18,889 nucleotides of DNA from an uncultured Bacteroidales bacterium. Lineage in GTDB: Bacteria; Bacteroidota; Bacteroidia; Bacteroidales; Paludibacteraceae. Shown here piece by piece: positions 1 through 5,551 of this stretch. The DNA is taken from positions 1-18,889 of the forward strand of contig CALFTM010000034.1 in NCBI GenBank assembly GCA_937916355.1. The letters are read 5' to 3'. Within the stretch, counting starts at the first letter, position 1, and every line of letters begins with the position of its first letter. The notes under the pieces were generated by a model that was not told the origin of the DNA, did no database searches, and saw only the letters and a list, made by a program, of their open reading frames with translations. A program made the translations under genes and the position numbers.

Positions 1-2
1 CT

Positions 3-428
3 TCAGTTTCTGTTAACAAGACTGGCTTTCAAATAAGTTGTTTTGTAGAAGAGGTAAAATCCGGTGACATCACAGCCTTTATGACCCGCCTCGAATCATT
101 CTTCGCAAACGTTCCATACGACCTCATCAAGGACACTGAAAACCACTATCAGAACGTGCTTTTCATTCTTTGCAACCTCTGCGGACTCTACACAAAGGCG
201 GAATATCACACCTCCAACGGACGTGTAGATATGACCATCGAGACACCCGATTATGTCTATATCTTCGAGTTCAAATACAACGGCACAGCCGAAGAGGCGA
301 TGTCCCAAATCAAAGAGAAGAACTACGTCCAACCGTTCCTCGCAAGCGGTAAAAAGATTGCCCTGATTGGCGCGAACTTCAGCGGCGAGACAAGAAATAT
401 TGAGAGGTATTTGGAGGAGTGGGTGTAA
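3..428 (+). CDS. AAA-ATPase-like / PD-(D/E)XK (DUF1703) protein, C-terminal fragment, truncated by left edge
   Basis: The reading frame is open from the first complete codon at position 3, so the ATG at 81 is internal and the true start lies outside the window. The visible 141 residues match the C-terminal PD-(D/E)XK nuclease-like domain (DUF1703) that in Bacteroidales follows an AAA-ATPase-like domain. Recognisable stretches are the GDI..FM..L..FFA entry helix, ENHYQNVLF, and the nuclease core: GRVDM (the Asp) followed by FEFKY (the E-x-K), then QIKEK and the terminal NFS.ETRNIERY block. The catalytic Asp, Glu and Lys all seem present. The family is abundant and often variable between strains; the cellular role is not established, and mobile-element or defence roles are only suggested. 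The fragment ends at TAA 34 bp before the next gene. Confidence 0.85.
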   Translation, partial: SVSVNKTGFQISCFVEEVKSGDITAFMTRLESFFANVPYDLIKDTENHYQNVLFILCNLCGLYTKAEYHTSNGRVDMTIETPDYVYIFEFKYNGTAEEAMSQIKEKNYVQPFLASGKKIALIGANFSGETRNIERYLEEWV

Positions 429-441
429 ACAGCTATCTTTA
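410..441 (+). promoter_or_regulatory. Putative Bacteroidota promoter for the membrane protein gene
   Basis: TTTG at 410-413, a 20-bp spacer, then TATCTTTA at 434-441, which is one base off the TAnnTTTG -7 consensus. It overlaps the end of the preceding gene and would give a leader of about 15 nt before the ATG at 463. Confidence 0.4.
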
Positions 442-462
442 AACATAAAATAATCGTTATTT

Positions 463-1512
463 ATGAGTGAAAAATTCATTGTAAAAACTGATAAAGGAAA
501 AGCAAAAAGGGAAATTGTTTCAAATTTTTTTGTGGCTTTGTTCGTATGCGTATTTGGTTCCCTATTATCTCTATTATCTGATGATGGTAAGGTTATCTTC
601 TTTTGTTTTTGTCTCTGTAGCATCATACCTTTTTTTACTGCGGTTTACTTTCTCTTGCAGTTTTATTATTGCAAAGAAGACTATATTCAAGTGGATGCAG
701 AAGGCCTCACCCTTGATATACACAGTCGTAGTTTCTTTCCTAAACATTACAAGTATTTCTATCGTTGGGAAAATTTATCTTACTACGTGTTTGATTGTTT
801 GCTTTGTAGAGAACCTAAAGGTGGATTTGAATGGTGGAAGTGTTCTCTTGAATTATACGATTTGAAAAAAATGCCTTTGGAAAAAATAAAATTTCAACCC
901 TTTTTGGGAGGCGATATACAACATCTGGATGAGCATGTTGTCAAGCATCTGCCTTTTAAATACGCATACGAATTTGAGAAGCACGGGAAAACCACCTTTC
1001 ACGTGAATAAAGCTAAAACAGAAAATCCGTTAGCTTTGCTTTTTTCTATCGGGTTGATGATTCCTTTTGTTGCGTTGTTGGTTTTTACAGTCTTAGGGAC
1101 CACAAACGAAAGCTTGAGTGAAATTGTTTTTTTTGGTGGGTTTGTATTCCTTTTTTTCTTATGTGGGTTGAATTTGTTTCGTATCCCCTTTGTTACAAAA
1201 GATGATTATCTGACAATCGAAAAAGAGCGGATTGAGGTAAACTTACACACGACTTTTCTGTTAAGACACATCCATGAGACTATTTCACATGATAGTTATC
1301 ACTACTATCTCTGTAATCACACCTCCCAAACTATTACACTATATGAACAAAACAAGAAAAAGGTCTTTTCCTTTAATTTTTTCTATTTGGAAAATATCCA
1401 GCATCTAAACATGATCTTCAAACTTTTTTTCCATGACAAACAAGATTTTAACCATGCAAAAAAAGTGTCAAAACCTTCAACCTCCATACAACATAAATCA
1501 CCCCACCCCTAA
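463..1512 (+). CDS. Unrecognised four-helix membrane protein with two similar halves
   Basis: I do not recognise the family. The 349-residue protein has four hydrophobic segments at about residues 20-42, 46-68, 190-212 and 222-243, and no signal peptide. Each helix pair is followed by a soluble region of roughly 100-115 residues. The halves resemble one another: after the second helix comes CKEDYIQVDAEGLTLDIHS, and after the fourth comes TKDDYLTIEKERIEVNLHT. Further on, DIQHLDEHV in the first half corresponds to NIQHLNMIF in the second. This looks like an internal duplication of a 2-TM plus beta-rich module, possibly like bacterial PH-type domains; that last point is a guess from the pattern. 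The gene is AT-rich and Phe-rich. Its 3' end overlaps the convergent radical SAM gene by 15 bp. Confidence 0.75.
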   Translation: MSEKFIVKTDKGKAKREIVSNFFVALFVCVFGSLLSLLSDDGKVIFFCFCLCSIIPFFTAVYFLLQFYYCKEDYIQVDAEGLTLDIHSRSFFPKHYKYFYRWENLSYYVFDCLLCREPKGGFEWWKCSLELYDLKKMPLEKIKFQPFLGGDIQHLDEHVVKHLPFKYAYEFEKHGKTTFHVNKAKTENPLALLFSIGLMIPFVALLVFTVLGTTNESLSEIVFFGGFVFLFFLCGLNLFRIPFVTKDDYLTIEKERIEVNLHTTFLLRHIHETISHDSYHYYLCNHTSQTITLYEQNKKKVFSFNFFYLENIQHLNMIFKLFFHDKQDFNHAKKVSKPSTSIQHKSPHP

Positions 1513-2181
1513 ATCGGTGTTCCCTATCAGTACCTCGATACGGTCGTCATCTTTTATCAGGGGATAAACCTCTTTCACAAACCAGTCTGCCAACTCCTCG
1601 TCGCGACGGACTTCTGTCCCGTTGTTGCAGAAAAGGTTGACGCTCATATATTCGAAATGCTTTTTAGCCAGTTCGATGTCAGTAATGATGCGCTCCTTAG
1701 TGTCGCCTTGCGTGCAGACCAGCAGACAGACTCCGCTAAAATATTTCGCCACATCGGTAACAGTCACATCAGCTGGCACACCCTTGTTCCACTGCACCCT
1801 GCGAATACCGTCGAACGACTCAATACCGCAACGGAACTTAACCTTTGCCGGTGCAAAACGTTTGGCAAACTCCTCCAACCGATTGCGATACATATAGTGC
1901 ATTTCGAACCAAATCGTATGGATTTTTTTCTCATCCACCACTTTTTTGATTAGCTCCAACGTCTGCTCGTCCAGTTCAAATCCAGAGCCGGAATTTATCA
2001 CATCCAGCACACCATACTTGCCGGTCACTCTACTCAAAACCTTACGATTCACCTCAAAAGGATTGTCGCTCACATCGGTGTGGTAATCACAGAACGAGCA
2101 CCTTGCCCACTTGCAGCCCAAACCTTGCAGCAGCACAAACTCGCGTGGCATTTTTGTCGAAATCTCTGCGTAACGTTCCAT
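1498..2181 (-). CDS. Small radical SAM protein, candidate queuosine-salvage (QueL-like) enzyme
   Basis: The 227-residue protein begins with a cysteine cluster C23-x4-C28-x2-C31 followed by DYH, in the position where radical SAM enzymes bind the 4Fe-4S cluster; the spacing is four residues rather than the canonical three. NSGSGFEL (about residues 63-70) fits the GGE-like SAM-contact strand and FRCGIESFD a later beta strand of the partial TIM barrel. No SPASM or other C-terminal extension is visible. The start at 2181 lies 2 bp after the stop of the yhhQ transporter, so the two genes are co-transcribed and probably translationally coupled. YhhQ transports queuosine precursors, and queuine lyase (QueL) is a radical SAM enzyme known to occur with such transporters. 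The QueL assignment therefore rests on context plus fold class; substrate specificity is inferred, not shown. Confidence 0.8.
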   Translation of the reverse strand: MERYAEISTKMPREFVLLQGLGCKWARCSFCDYHTDVSDNPFEVNRKVLSRVTGKYGVLDVINSGSGFELDEQTLELIKKVVDEKKIHTIWFEMHYMYRNRLEEFAKRFAPAKVKFRCGIESFDGIRRVQWNKGVPADVTVTDVAKYFSGVCLLVCTQGDTKERIITDIELAKKHFEYMSVNLFCNNGTEVRRDEELADWFVKEVYPLIKDDDRIEVLIGNTDLGVG

Positions 2182-2183
2182 GA

Positions 2184-2855
2184 CTAAATTCGCTCCATTC
2201 TTTTAGACAGAAAACCAATTGCAGCATACGCCATCGGAGTTCCTAAAAACGCCTCTATCAGCAACTTTGCAAAATACTGCGTGATAATCATCAGAATCAG
2301 ATCCGCCATTGGCACAACGCCTGCAAAAGCTATCAGCACAAACGGGACTGTATCTAAAAGGTAACCCACAACGGAGCTTCCGATTGTGCGCACCCAAAGA
2401 CGTTTCCCTTCTGTCTTCTGCTTAATTTTCTCCATCAGCCATGCGTTAGAAAGTTCTCCGCAGACAAATCCCACTAACGAACCAATCACTATGCGCGGCA
2501 CGTAGGTGAAGATGTGCTGATATGCTGCGGAGGTTTCCTCCATATAATCCGGAGCCGGCAGCCACACCCCAATCATAGTGCAGACCACAAGAATGATATT
2601 GCAGACGAAAGTCATCCATATCACCTTCTTCGCCGTTTTGTAGCCCCAAATCTCGGTGAGCACATCACCCAGCATATAGGCAAAAGGGAACGTTATCGTC
2701 CCCGCATCAAAATAGAAAAGATTAAAGAAACCTATGACCTTGACAGCCATGATATTAGAGACCAGATACATGGTCACGAAGAGCGACGAGACAATCACCA
2801 GCATAGTCTGGCTGTCCGTTCGGTTTTTGAAAGGGTTTTCCGATACCTTGTTCAT
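2184..2855 (-). CDS. yhhQ: Queuosine precursor transporter YhhQ (QPTR family)
   Basis: This inner-membrane protein of 223 residues belongs to the YhhQ/Vut_1 family, which imports the queuosine precursors preQ0/preQ1 or queuine. It has about six hydrophobic helices and family motifs including YFDAGTITFPFAYMLGDVLTE, G.VCGELSNAWLM, R.IGSS.VGYLLDT and ITQYFAKLLIEA. The frame is open further upstream to an ATG at 2894, but a near-perfect promoter lies inside that extension, with its -7 element only 16 bp before the internal ATG at 2855. The protein starting MNKVSENPF is therefore the likely product. It is the first gene of a two-gene operon with the radical SAM gene. Whether it imports preQ1, preQ0 or queuine cannot be told from the sequence. 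Confidence 0.92.
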   Translation of the reverse strand: MNKVSENPFKNRTDSQTMLVIVSSLFVTMYLVSNIMAVKVIGFFNLFYFDAGTITFPFAYMLGDVLTEIWGYKTAKKVIWMTFVCNIILVVCTMIGVWLPAPDYMEETSAAYQHIFTYVPRIVIGSLVGFVCGELSNAWLMEKIKQKTEGKRLWVRTIGSSVVGYLLDTVPFVLIAFAGVVPMADLILMIITQYFAKLLIEAFLGTPMAYAAIGFLSKRMERI

Positions 2856-2871
2856 ACGATTAAATTTTTTG

Positions 2872-2902
2872 CAAAGGTAGTAACATTTTCTCATAATGCA
2901 AA
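2872..2902 (-). promoter_or_regulatory. Promoter of the yhhQ-radical SAM operon
   Basis: On the minus strand the order is TTTG (2902-2899), a 19-bp spacer, and TACCTTTG (2879-2872), an exact match to the Bacteroidota -33/-7 consensus. The predicted transcript would start about 10 nt or less before the ATG at 2855, which rules out translation from the ATG at 2894. Confidence 0.75.
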
Positions 2903-2927
2903 TATGTCATACGAGACAACAAAACGT

Positions 2928-2962
2928 AAAAAAAGTCCGCAATGCTAATTGTTGCGGACTTT
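2928..2962 (-). terminator. Rho-independent terminator of the secreted-protein gene
   Basis: An 11-bp perfect inverted repeat (AAAGTCCGCAA at 2932-2942 and TTGCGGACTTT at 2952-2962, 9-nt loop) is followed on the minus strand by a run of seven T (2934-2928). It lies just after the stop of the gene at 2973. The plus-strand side has no T run, so it serves the minus strand. Confidence 0.85.
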
Positions 2963-2972
2963 GGTATCAATT

Positions 2973-3866
2973 CTATTTTTCAGAAATTGTACAACGAGAT
3001 TCAATGAAAGTCTCTCCAGTAGCAGCAGAATTTGTCTCCATCACTCTATCATAAGAGATAAGCCACCCGGTTTTCTCATCAAAAACAGCCTTCTCTTTAA
3101 TTACCGCCGAAAGTCTTGATTTTTTCAGTTCATCCATCTGCTCTTTGACTTTATCTTCAAACATGGATGGTTGAACCCCCATAGATTTAGCCATATTATT
3201 CATCATCTCTCTATATGATTTTTCTGTTTCTAAAAAGAATTCTTCTTCCGACAAATTTGCTGTCAGTGTGAAAATCAGTTTTCCTCTTGACGACTCCACT
3301 TTTACGTTAGCCTCAACATCTTTGTAGATGGAAATTTTTTCAGTAAAATTTCTTTTTACTATGTTGTCACTATTCTTATCAAACTTTTTGTTCATATACC
3401 AGAAAATATTCTGAATCTCGGGCAAATACATATTTTCCGCATCTTGTTGGCTTGTTCCTATAATAGTTGTAATTATAGATTCAACCATACCACCACCAAA
3501 CAAACCTCGCAAATCTTTGTAATTCTCAAAGTTACCAAACTCACCTTGTTTAGAGAATGAAACCTTATAAACAAATTCGTTCATATCTCTTGCAAGTTGC
3601 TCTCCAAACAATTTTTTAACTCCTAAGTATTGATTGCTTGTTGTGTCTATAATATTTTTAAAATCAATAAAATACTTGTCTTTATTCATGGAATTAACTT
3701 TCATGGAAATATCGTGGTTAACAATATTACCTTGCTTATCCACAGTCACACATTTGTAACTACGAGAATCTCCTACTTTCCACCCTTGAGGTTTTAGGAC
3801 GATGTTTGCCGCATGAGCAAAAGCGGAAAGTGCTACTGCCAAAATAAAAAGACTTATTTTCTTCAT
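2973..3866 (-). CDS. Secreted protein of unknown function
   Basis: I do not recognise a named family. The 297-residue product begins with a clear Sec signal peptide (MKKISLFILAVALSAFAHA, cleavage after Ala19) and has no lipobox Cys, so a soluble periplasmic or exported protein is expected. The mature part starts with LKPQGWKVGDSRSY.. and alternates beta-type stretches with helical Lys/Glu-rich ones; a Met-rich region (NNMAKSMGVQPSMFEDKVKE, about residues 225-244) precedes a beta-rich C-terminus ending in a possible strand pair around GWLISYDRVMETNS. The layout resembles many Bacteroidales exported proteins whose N-terminus is read as G..Y.. beta strands, but no function follows. It is a monocistronic unit with its own terminator and a leader of about 90 nt that can form a hairpin. 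Confidence 0.8.
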   Translation of the reverse strand: MKKISLFILAVALSAFAHAANIVLKPQGWKVGDSRSYKCVTVDKQGNIVNHDISMKVNSMNKDKYFIDFKNIIDTTSNQYLGVKKLFGEQLARDMNEFVYKVSFSKQGEFGNFENYKDLRGLFGGGMVESIITTIIGTSQQDAENMYLPEIQNIFWYMNKKFDKNSDNIVKRNFTEKISIYKDVEANVKVESSRGKLIFTLTANLSEEEFFLETEKSYREMMNNMAKSMGVQPSMFEDKVKEQMDELKKSRLSAVIKEKAVFDEKTGWLISYDRVMETNSAATGETFIESRCTISEK

Positions 3867-3880
3867 AAAAAAAAATTTAG

Positions 3881-3932
3881 TGAGGTTCTATAAATTTAAA
3901 ATTATGCGTATTAGCGAGCAGTCAGAACCTCA
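3881..3932 (-). promoter_or_regulatory. Inverted repeat in the 5' leader of the secreted-protein gene
   Basis: TGAGGTTCT (3881-3889) and AGAACCTCA (3924-3932) are a perfect 9-bp inverted repeat with a 34-nt loop. It lies between the putative -7 element and the ATG at 3866, ending 14 bp before the start codon. It could fold in the mRNA close to the ribosome-binding region or be a DNA operator. Confidence 0.35.
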
Positions 3933-3960
3933 TTATCTCTACCGCTAAATCACCTTTGGA

Positions 3961-3968
3961 CAAAGATA
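3961..3968 (-). promoter_or_regulatory. Putative -7 element for the secreted-protein gene
   Basis: TATCTTTG on the minus strand matches TAnnTTTG exactly. I see no convincing TTG -33 element at the usual 19-21 bp distance, so it rests on the -7 alone. It would give a leader of about 90 nt. Confidence 0.4.
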
Positions 3969-4002
3969 GTGTGATTTTCTTGAAAAAGGGAATTTCTTCC
4001 CC

Positions 4003-4149
4003 TTATTTTGAAAATTGTGACGACATTGTACTTTTTATGTGTGGAGACTCCTTAACACCATATATTATGGTACCACTATTAGCATTAGCCATTGCACTAA
4101 CGTCCTTGGACATTTCGCCTTTCCATACATAACCGAAAAATTGAATCTG
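4003..4149 (-). pseudogene. Remnant of an AlbA_2/Schlafen-type domain gene
   Basis: On the minus strand this frame contains GEMSKDVSAMANANSGTIIYGVKES, which strongly resembles the central KD.SAFAN..GGTIIYGI.E block of AlbA_2 (Schlafen-like, formerly AAA_4) DNA-binding domains. The frame stops upstream at 4150-4152 and ends 36 residues after the Met at 4113, so neither the N-terminal FK-containing strand nor the rest of the domain is present. It sits directly before the 67-bp repeat array. I read it as a truncated gene fragment, but the similarity covers only about 22 residues. Confidence 0.4.
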
Positions 4150-4189
4150 TTAACGTAACAGCGCAATGTTGAATTTTTGGTGAATTTGG

Positions 4190-4417
4190 TTGGGGCGAAT
4201 TGCATTCGCCCTGTTTTATTATCTGAAATATTGTTATTTAATTGGAATGACCCCGTTGGGGCGAATTGCATTCGCCCTGTTTTATAATCTGAAATATTGT
4301 TATTTAATTTGGAATGACCCCGTTGGGGCGAATTGCATTCGCCCTGTTTTATAATCTGAAATATTGTTATTTAATTTGGAATGAACCCGTTGGGGCGAAT
4401 TGCATTCGCCCTGTTTT
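4190..4417. repeat. 67-bp tandem repeat array, about 3.4 units, each with a REP-like palindrome
   Basis: Units begin at 4190, 4256, 4323 and 4390; the first is 66 bp, the next two 67 bp, the last is cut after about 28 bp. Units 2 and 3 are nearly identical. Each contains the palindrome GGGCGAAT-TGC-ATTCGCCC (cores at 4193-4211, 4259-4277, 4326-4344, 4393-4411) followed by CTGTTTTA and an AT-rich spacer. High identity points to recent tandem amplification. Confidence 0.95.
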
Positions 4418-4439
4418 TATTGGGGAAATATTTTTGTGT

Positions 4440-4536
4440 TGAATTTGATTTGGGCGAATTCATTTGGTGCGAATTTGGGTTGGTGCGAATCGGTTATTGG
4501 GGCGAATGCGATGGGGGCGAATGCGATTCGCCCCTA
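4440..4536. repeat. Degenerate array of direct half-sites (GGGCGAAT-like) ending in a full REP palindrome
   Basis: Variants of GG(G/T)GCGAAT recur in the same orientation at irregular short spacing, without their right arms. The series ends in a perfect palindrome at 4514-4534 (arms GGGGCGAAT and ATTCGCCCC, GCG loop) followed by CTACGG. Confidence 0.75.
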
Positions 4537-4688
4537 CGGGGACATAATTCATCGGATTGTCATTGGGTTGAATTTGATTGCGATTAATGTGATTGTGGCG
4601 AATGTTATTGTGGCGAATGCGATGGGGGCGAATGCGATTCGCCCCTACGGGGAATATAATTTATCGGATTGCCATTTTGTTGGATTGT
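4499..4688. repeat. Direct duplication, about 75-bp copies 111 bp apart, spanning the transposase 3' end
   Basis: The block at about 4499-4575 recurs at about 4611-4688. Both copies hold GCGAATGCGATGG, the REP palindrome (4514-4534 and 4625-4645), CTACGGGG and an AT-rich stretch ending TCGGATTG. In the right copy this AT-rich part encodes the last residues of the RAYT (QSDKLYSP); in the left copy the same residues have decayed. Confidence 0.8.
4625..4645. repeat. REP palindrome at the stop codon of the transposase
   Basis: The arms GGGGCGAAT (4625-4633) and ATTCGCCCC (4637-4645) flank a GCG loop. The adjoining CTA (4645-4647) is the TAG stop of the transposase on the minus strand, so the element itself ends the gene. 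Confidence 0.85.
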
Positions 4689-5325
4689 TTTCTATATAAT
4701 CTGATATGTTTTTGTATGATGCGTCTGTTCGTATTATATGTTCATAATAATTGCGTTGCCAAACGGAATATCCCAATTGTCGTGAAACCGCACCTTTAAA
4801 TCCTCTAACTATGGCTCCAATCGTTTTGGATGGTGATTTCATTCTTTGGGGTAAATTGTTTTCATTTATATTGCCTCCGTTTGTTGTTTGGGATGAATGG
4901 GGGTGGAATGGATGGGGATGGGATGAATGCGATTGGGGCGAATGGGGTTGGAATGAATGCGATTGGGGTGAATGGGGTTGGAATGAATGCGATTGAGGCG
5001 AATGCGATTGGGATGAATGTGATTGGGGCGAATGCGATTCGCCCCTACGGATTTCTATGATTGCATGAAAATGATTGGGCATAACAATATAATTATGCAA
5101 ACGTACATCATCGTGGCGGATATTGATGGTGTTCAACCATTCTTGTTCAACCAATTGTCCTATGTCGTTCAATTGCATTTTACCTTCAACAACGTTGCCA
5201 AACATACATGTTCTGTCAACAACGCATAGGGTTATGAAATACAAACCCGCCTGTGAATAGTCATAACCTTTCAAACGTATGCTTCGCCTGTGATGAATAT
5301 CCGGATTATATTTATATTTCTTCAT
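4645..5325 (-). CDS. REP-associated tyrosine transposase (RAYT, IS200-like HUH/Y1 superfamily) with repeat insertion
   Basis: The enzyme class nicks and joins single-stranded DNA at REP palindromes through a tyrosine intermediate. The 226-residue protein has the N-terminal motif RRSIRLKGYDYSQAGLYF.T, the HUH pair H85-x-H87 in VMPNHFHAII, and the late block SVWQRNYYEHIIR..., with Y210 of ISDYIENNP as the likely catalytic tyrosine. Between them, residues 97-146 form five decapeptide repeats of the type SHSPQSHS(S/F)Q, encoded by 30-bp tandem DNA repeats that grow out of a REP palindrome. Without this stretch the protein would be of ordinary RAYT length. Another REP provides the TAG stop. Motif residues look intact, so the enzyme may be active; effects of the insert are unknown. 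The ATG at 5325 has no clear ribosome-binding site. Confidence 0.9.
   Translation of the reverse strand: MKKYKYNPDIHHRRSIRLKGYDYSQAGLYFITLCVVDRTCMFGNVVEGKMQLNDIGQLVEQEWLNTINIRHDDVRLHNYIVMPNHFHAIIEIRRGESHSPQSHSSQSHSPQSHSFQPHSPQSHSFQPHSPQSHSSHPHPFHPHSSQTTNGGNINENNLPQRMKSPSKTIGAIVRGFKGAVSRQLGYSVWQRNYYEHIIRTDASYKNISDYIENNPTKWQSDKLYSP
4888..5037 (-). repeat. 30-bp tandem repeats coding the decapeptide repeats of the transposase
   Basis: Five units of 30 bp, each with the theme GGAATGAATGCGATTGGGGC on the plus strand, degrade with distance from the REP at 5025-5045. They translate in the transposase frame as SHSPQSHSSQ, SHSPQSHSFQ, PHSPQSHSFQ, PHSPQSHSSH and PHPFHPHSSQ. Multiples of 30 keep the frame open. 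Confidence 0.95.
5025..5045. repeat. REP palindrome inside the transposase reading frame
   Basis: Perfect arms GGGGCGAAT (5025-5033) and ATTCGCCCC (5037-5045) with a GCG loop, followed by TACGG. In this frame it reads RRGESHSPQ on the minus strand, with no stop codon, unlike the copy at 4625-4645. Confidence 0.9.
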
Positions 5326-5353
5326 TGTCTATTTGTAGATTTAATCATCGTCG

Positions 5354-5372
5354 GGGCGAATCGCATTCGCCC
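5354..5372. repeat. REP-like palindrome upstream of the transposase
   Basis: GGGCGAAT (5354-5361), CGC loop, ATTCGCCC (5365-5372), followed by CTGTTTTA, the same right flank as in the 67-bp array units. It lies 28 bp upstream of the transposase start. Confidence 0.85.
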
Positions 5373-5388
5373 TGTTTTAATCACAGTA

Positions 5389-5408
5389 GGATCGAATTGC
5401 ATTCGCCC
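5389..5408. repeat. Degenerate REP-like palindrome
   Basis: The right arm ATTCGCCC (5401-5408) is intact and the left arm is GGATCGAAT, so only the inner CGAAT/ATTCG pairs. It follows the previous palindrome by 16 bp. An unrelated 9-bp inverted repeat, CTCCTCATT/AATGAGGAG, lies at 5469-5510. Confidence 0.65.
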
Positions 5409-5516
5409 TAATTTTTTTCATTGGGAAATGGATATATATATATCGCCTTCCCCTGTTTCATAACCGCCCTCCTCATTCTATATATCGGATAAGGCATTGG
5501 AAATGAGGAGAATAAC

Positions 5517-5546
5517 AAAAAAAGAGTCACTTTCGTAACTCTCTTT
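5517..5546 (-). terminator. Rho-independent terminator of the tRNA-Phe gene
   Basis: On the minus strand AGAGTTAC (5542-5535), loop GAAA, GTGACTCT (5530-5523) pair with one G-T wobble, and seven T follow (5523-5517). The GNRA-type loop and T run directly after the tRNA make this a strong call. Confidence 0.85.
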
Positions 5547-5551
5547 TGTTG

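Noticed and set aside
96..626. 176-codon minus-strand frame
   Set aside because: It is antisense to the DUF1703 fragment and crosses the next gene's start; the plus-strand frame has a clear family match.
2514..2948. 144-codon plus-strand frame
   Set aside because: It is antisense to yhhQ, which has clear motifs, and it crosses the promoter and terminator region.
4065..4271. 68-codon minus-strand frame beginning MQFAPTG
   Set aside because: Its start is a REP repeat translation and it overlaps the AlbA_2-like frame; no family features.
4190..4417. CRISPR array
   Set aside because: The 67-bp units are repeated entirely, including the spacer-like part; no unique spacers and no cas genes nearby.
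4381..5060. Several plus-strand frames reading GANAIRPYG, FAPTG or NECDWGEWGWNECD-type peptides
   Set aside because: They are translations of the REP palindrome and its repeats, opposite to the transposase or in non-coding arrays; repeats of this composition keep several frames open.
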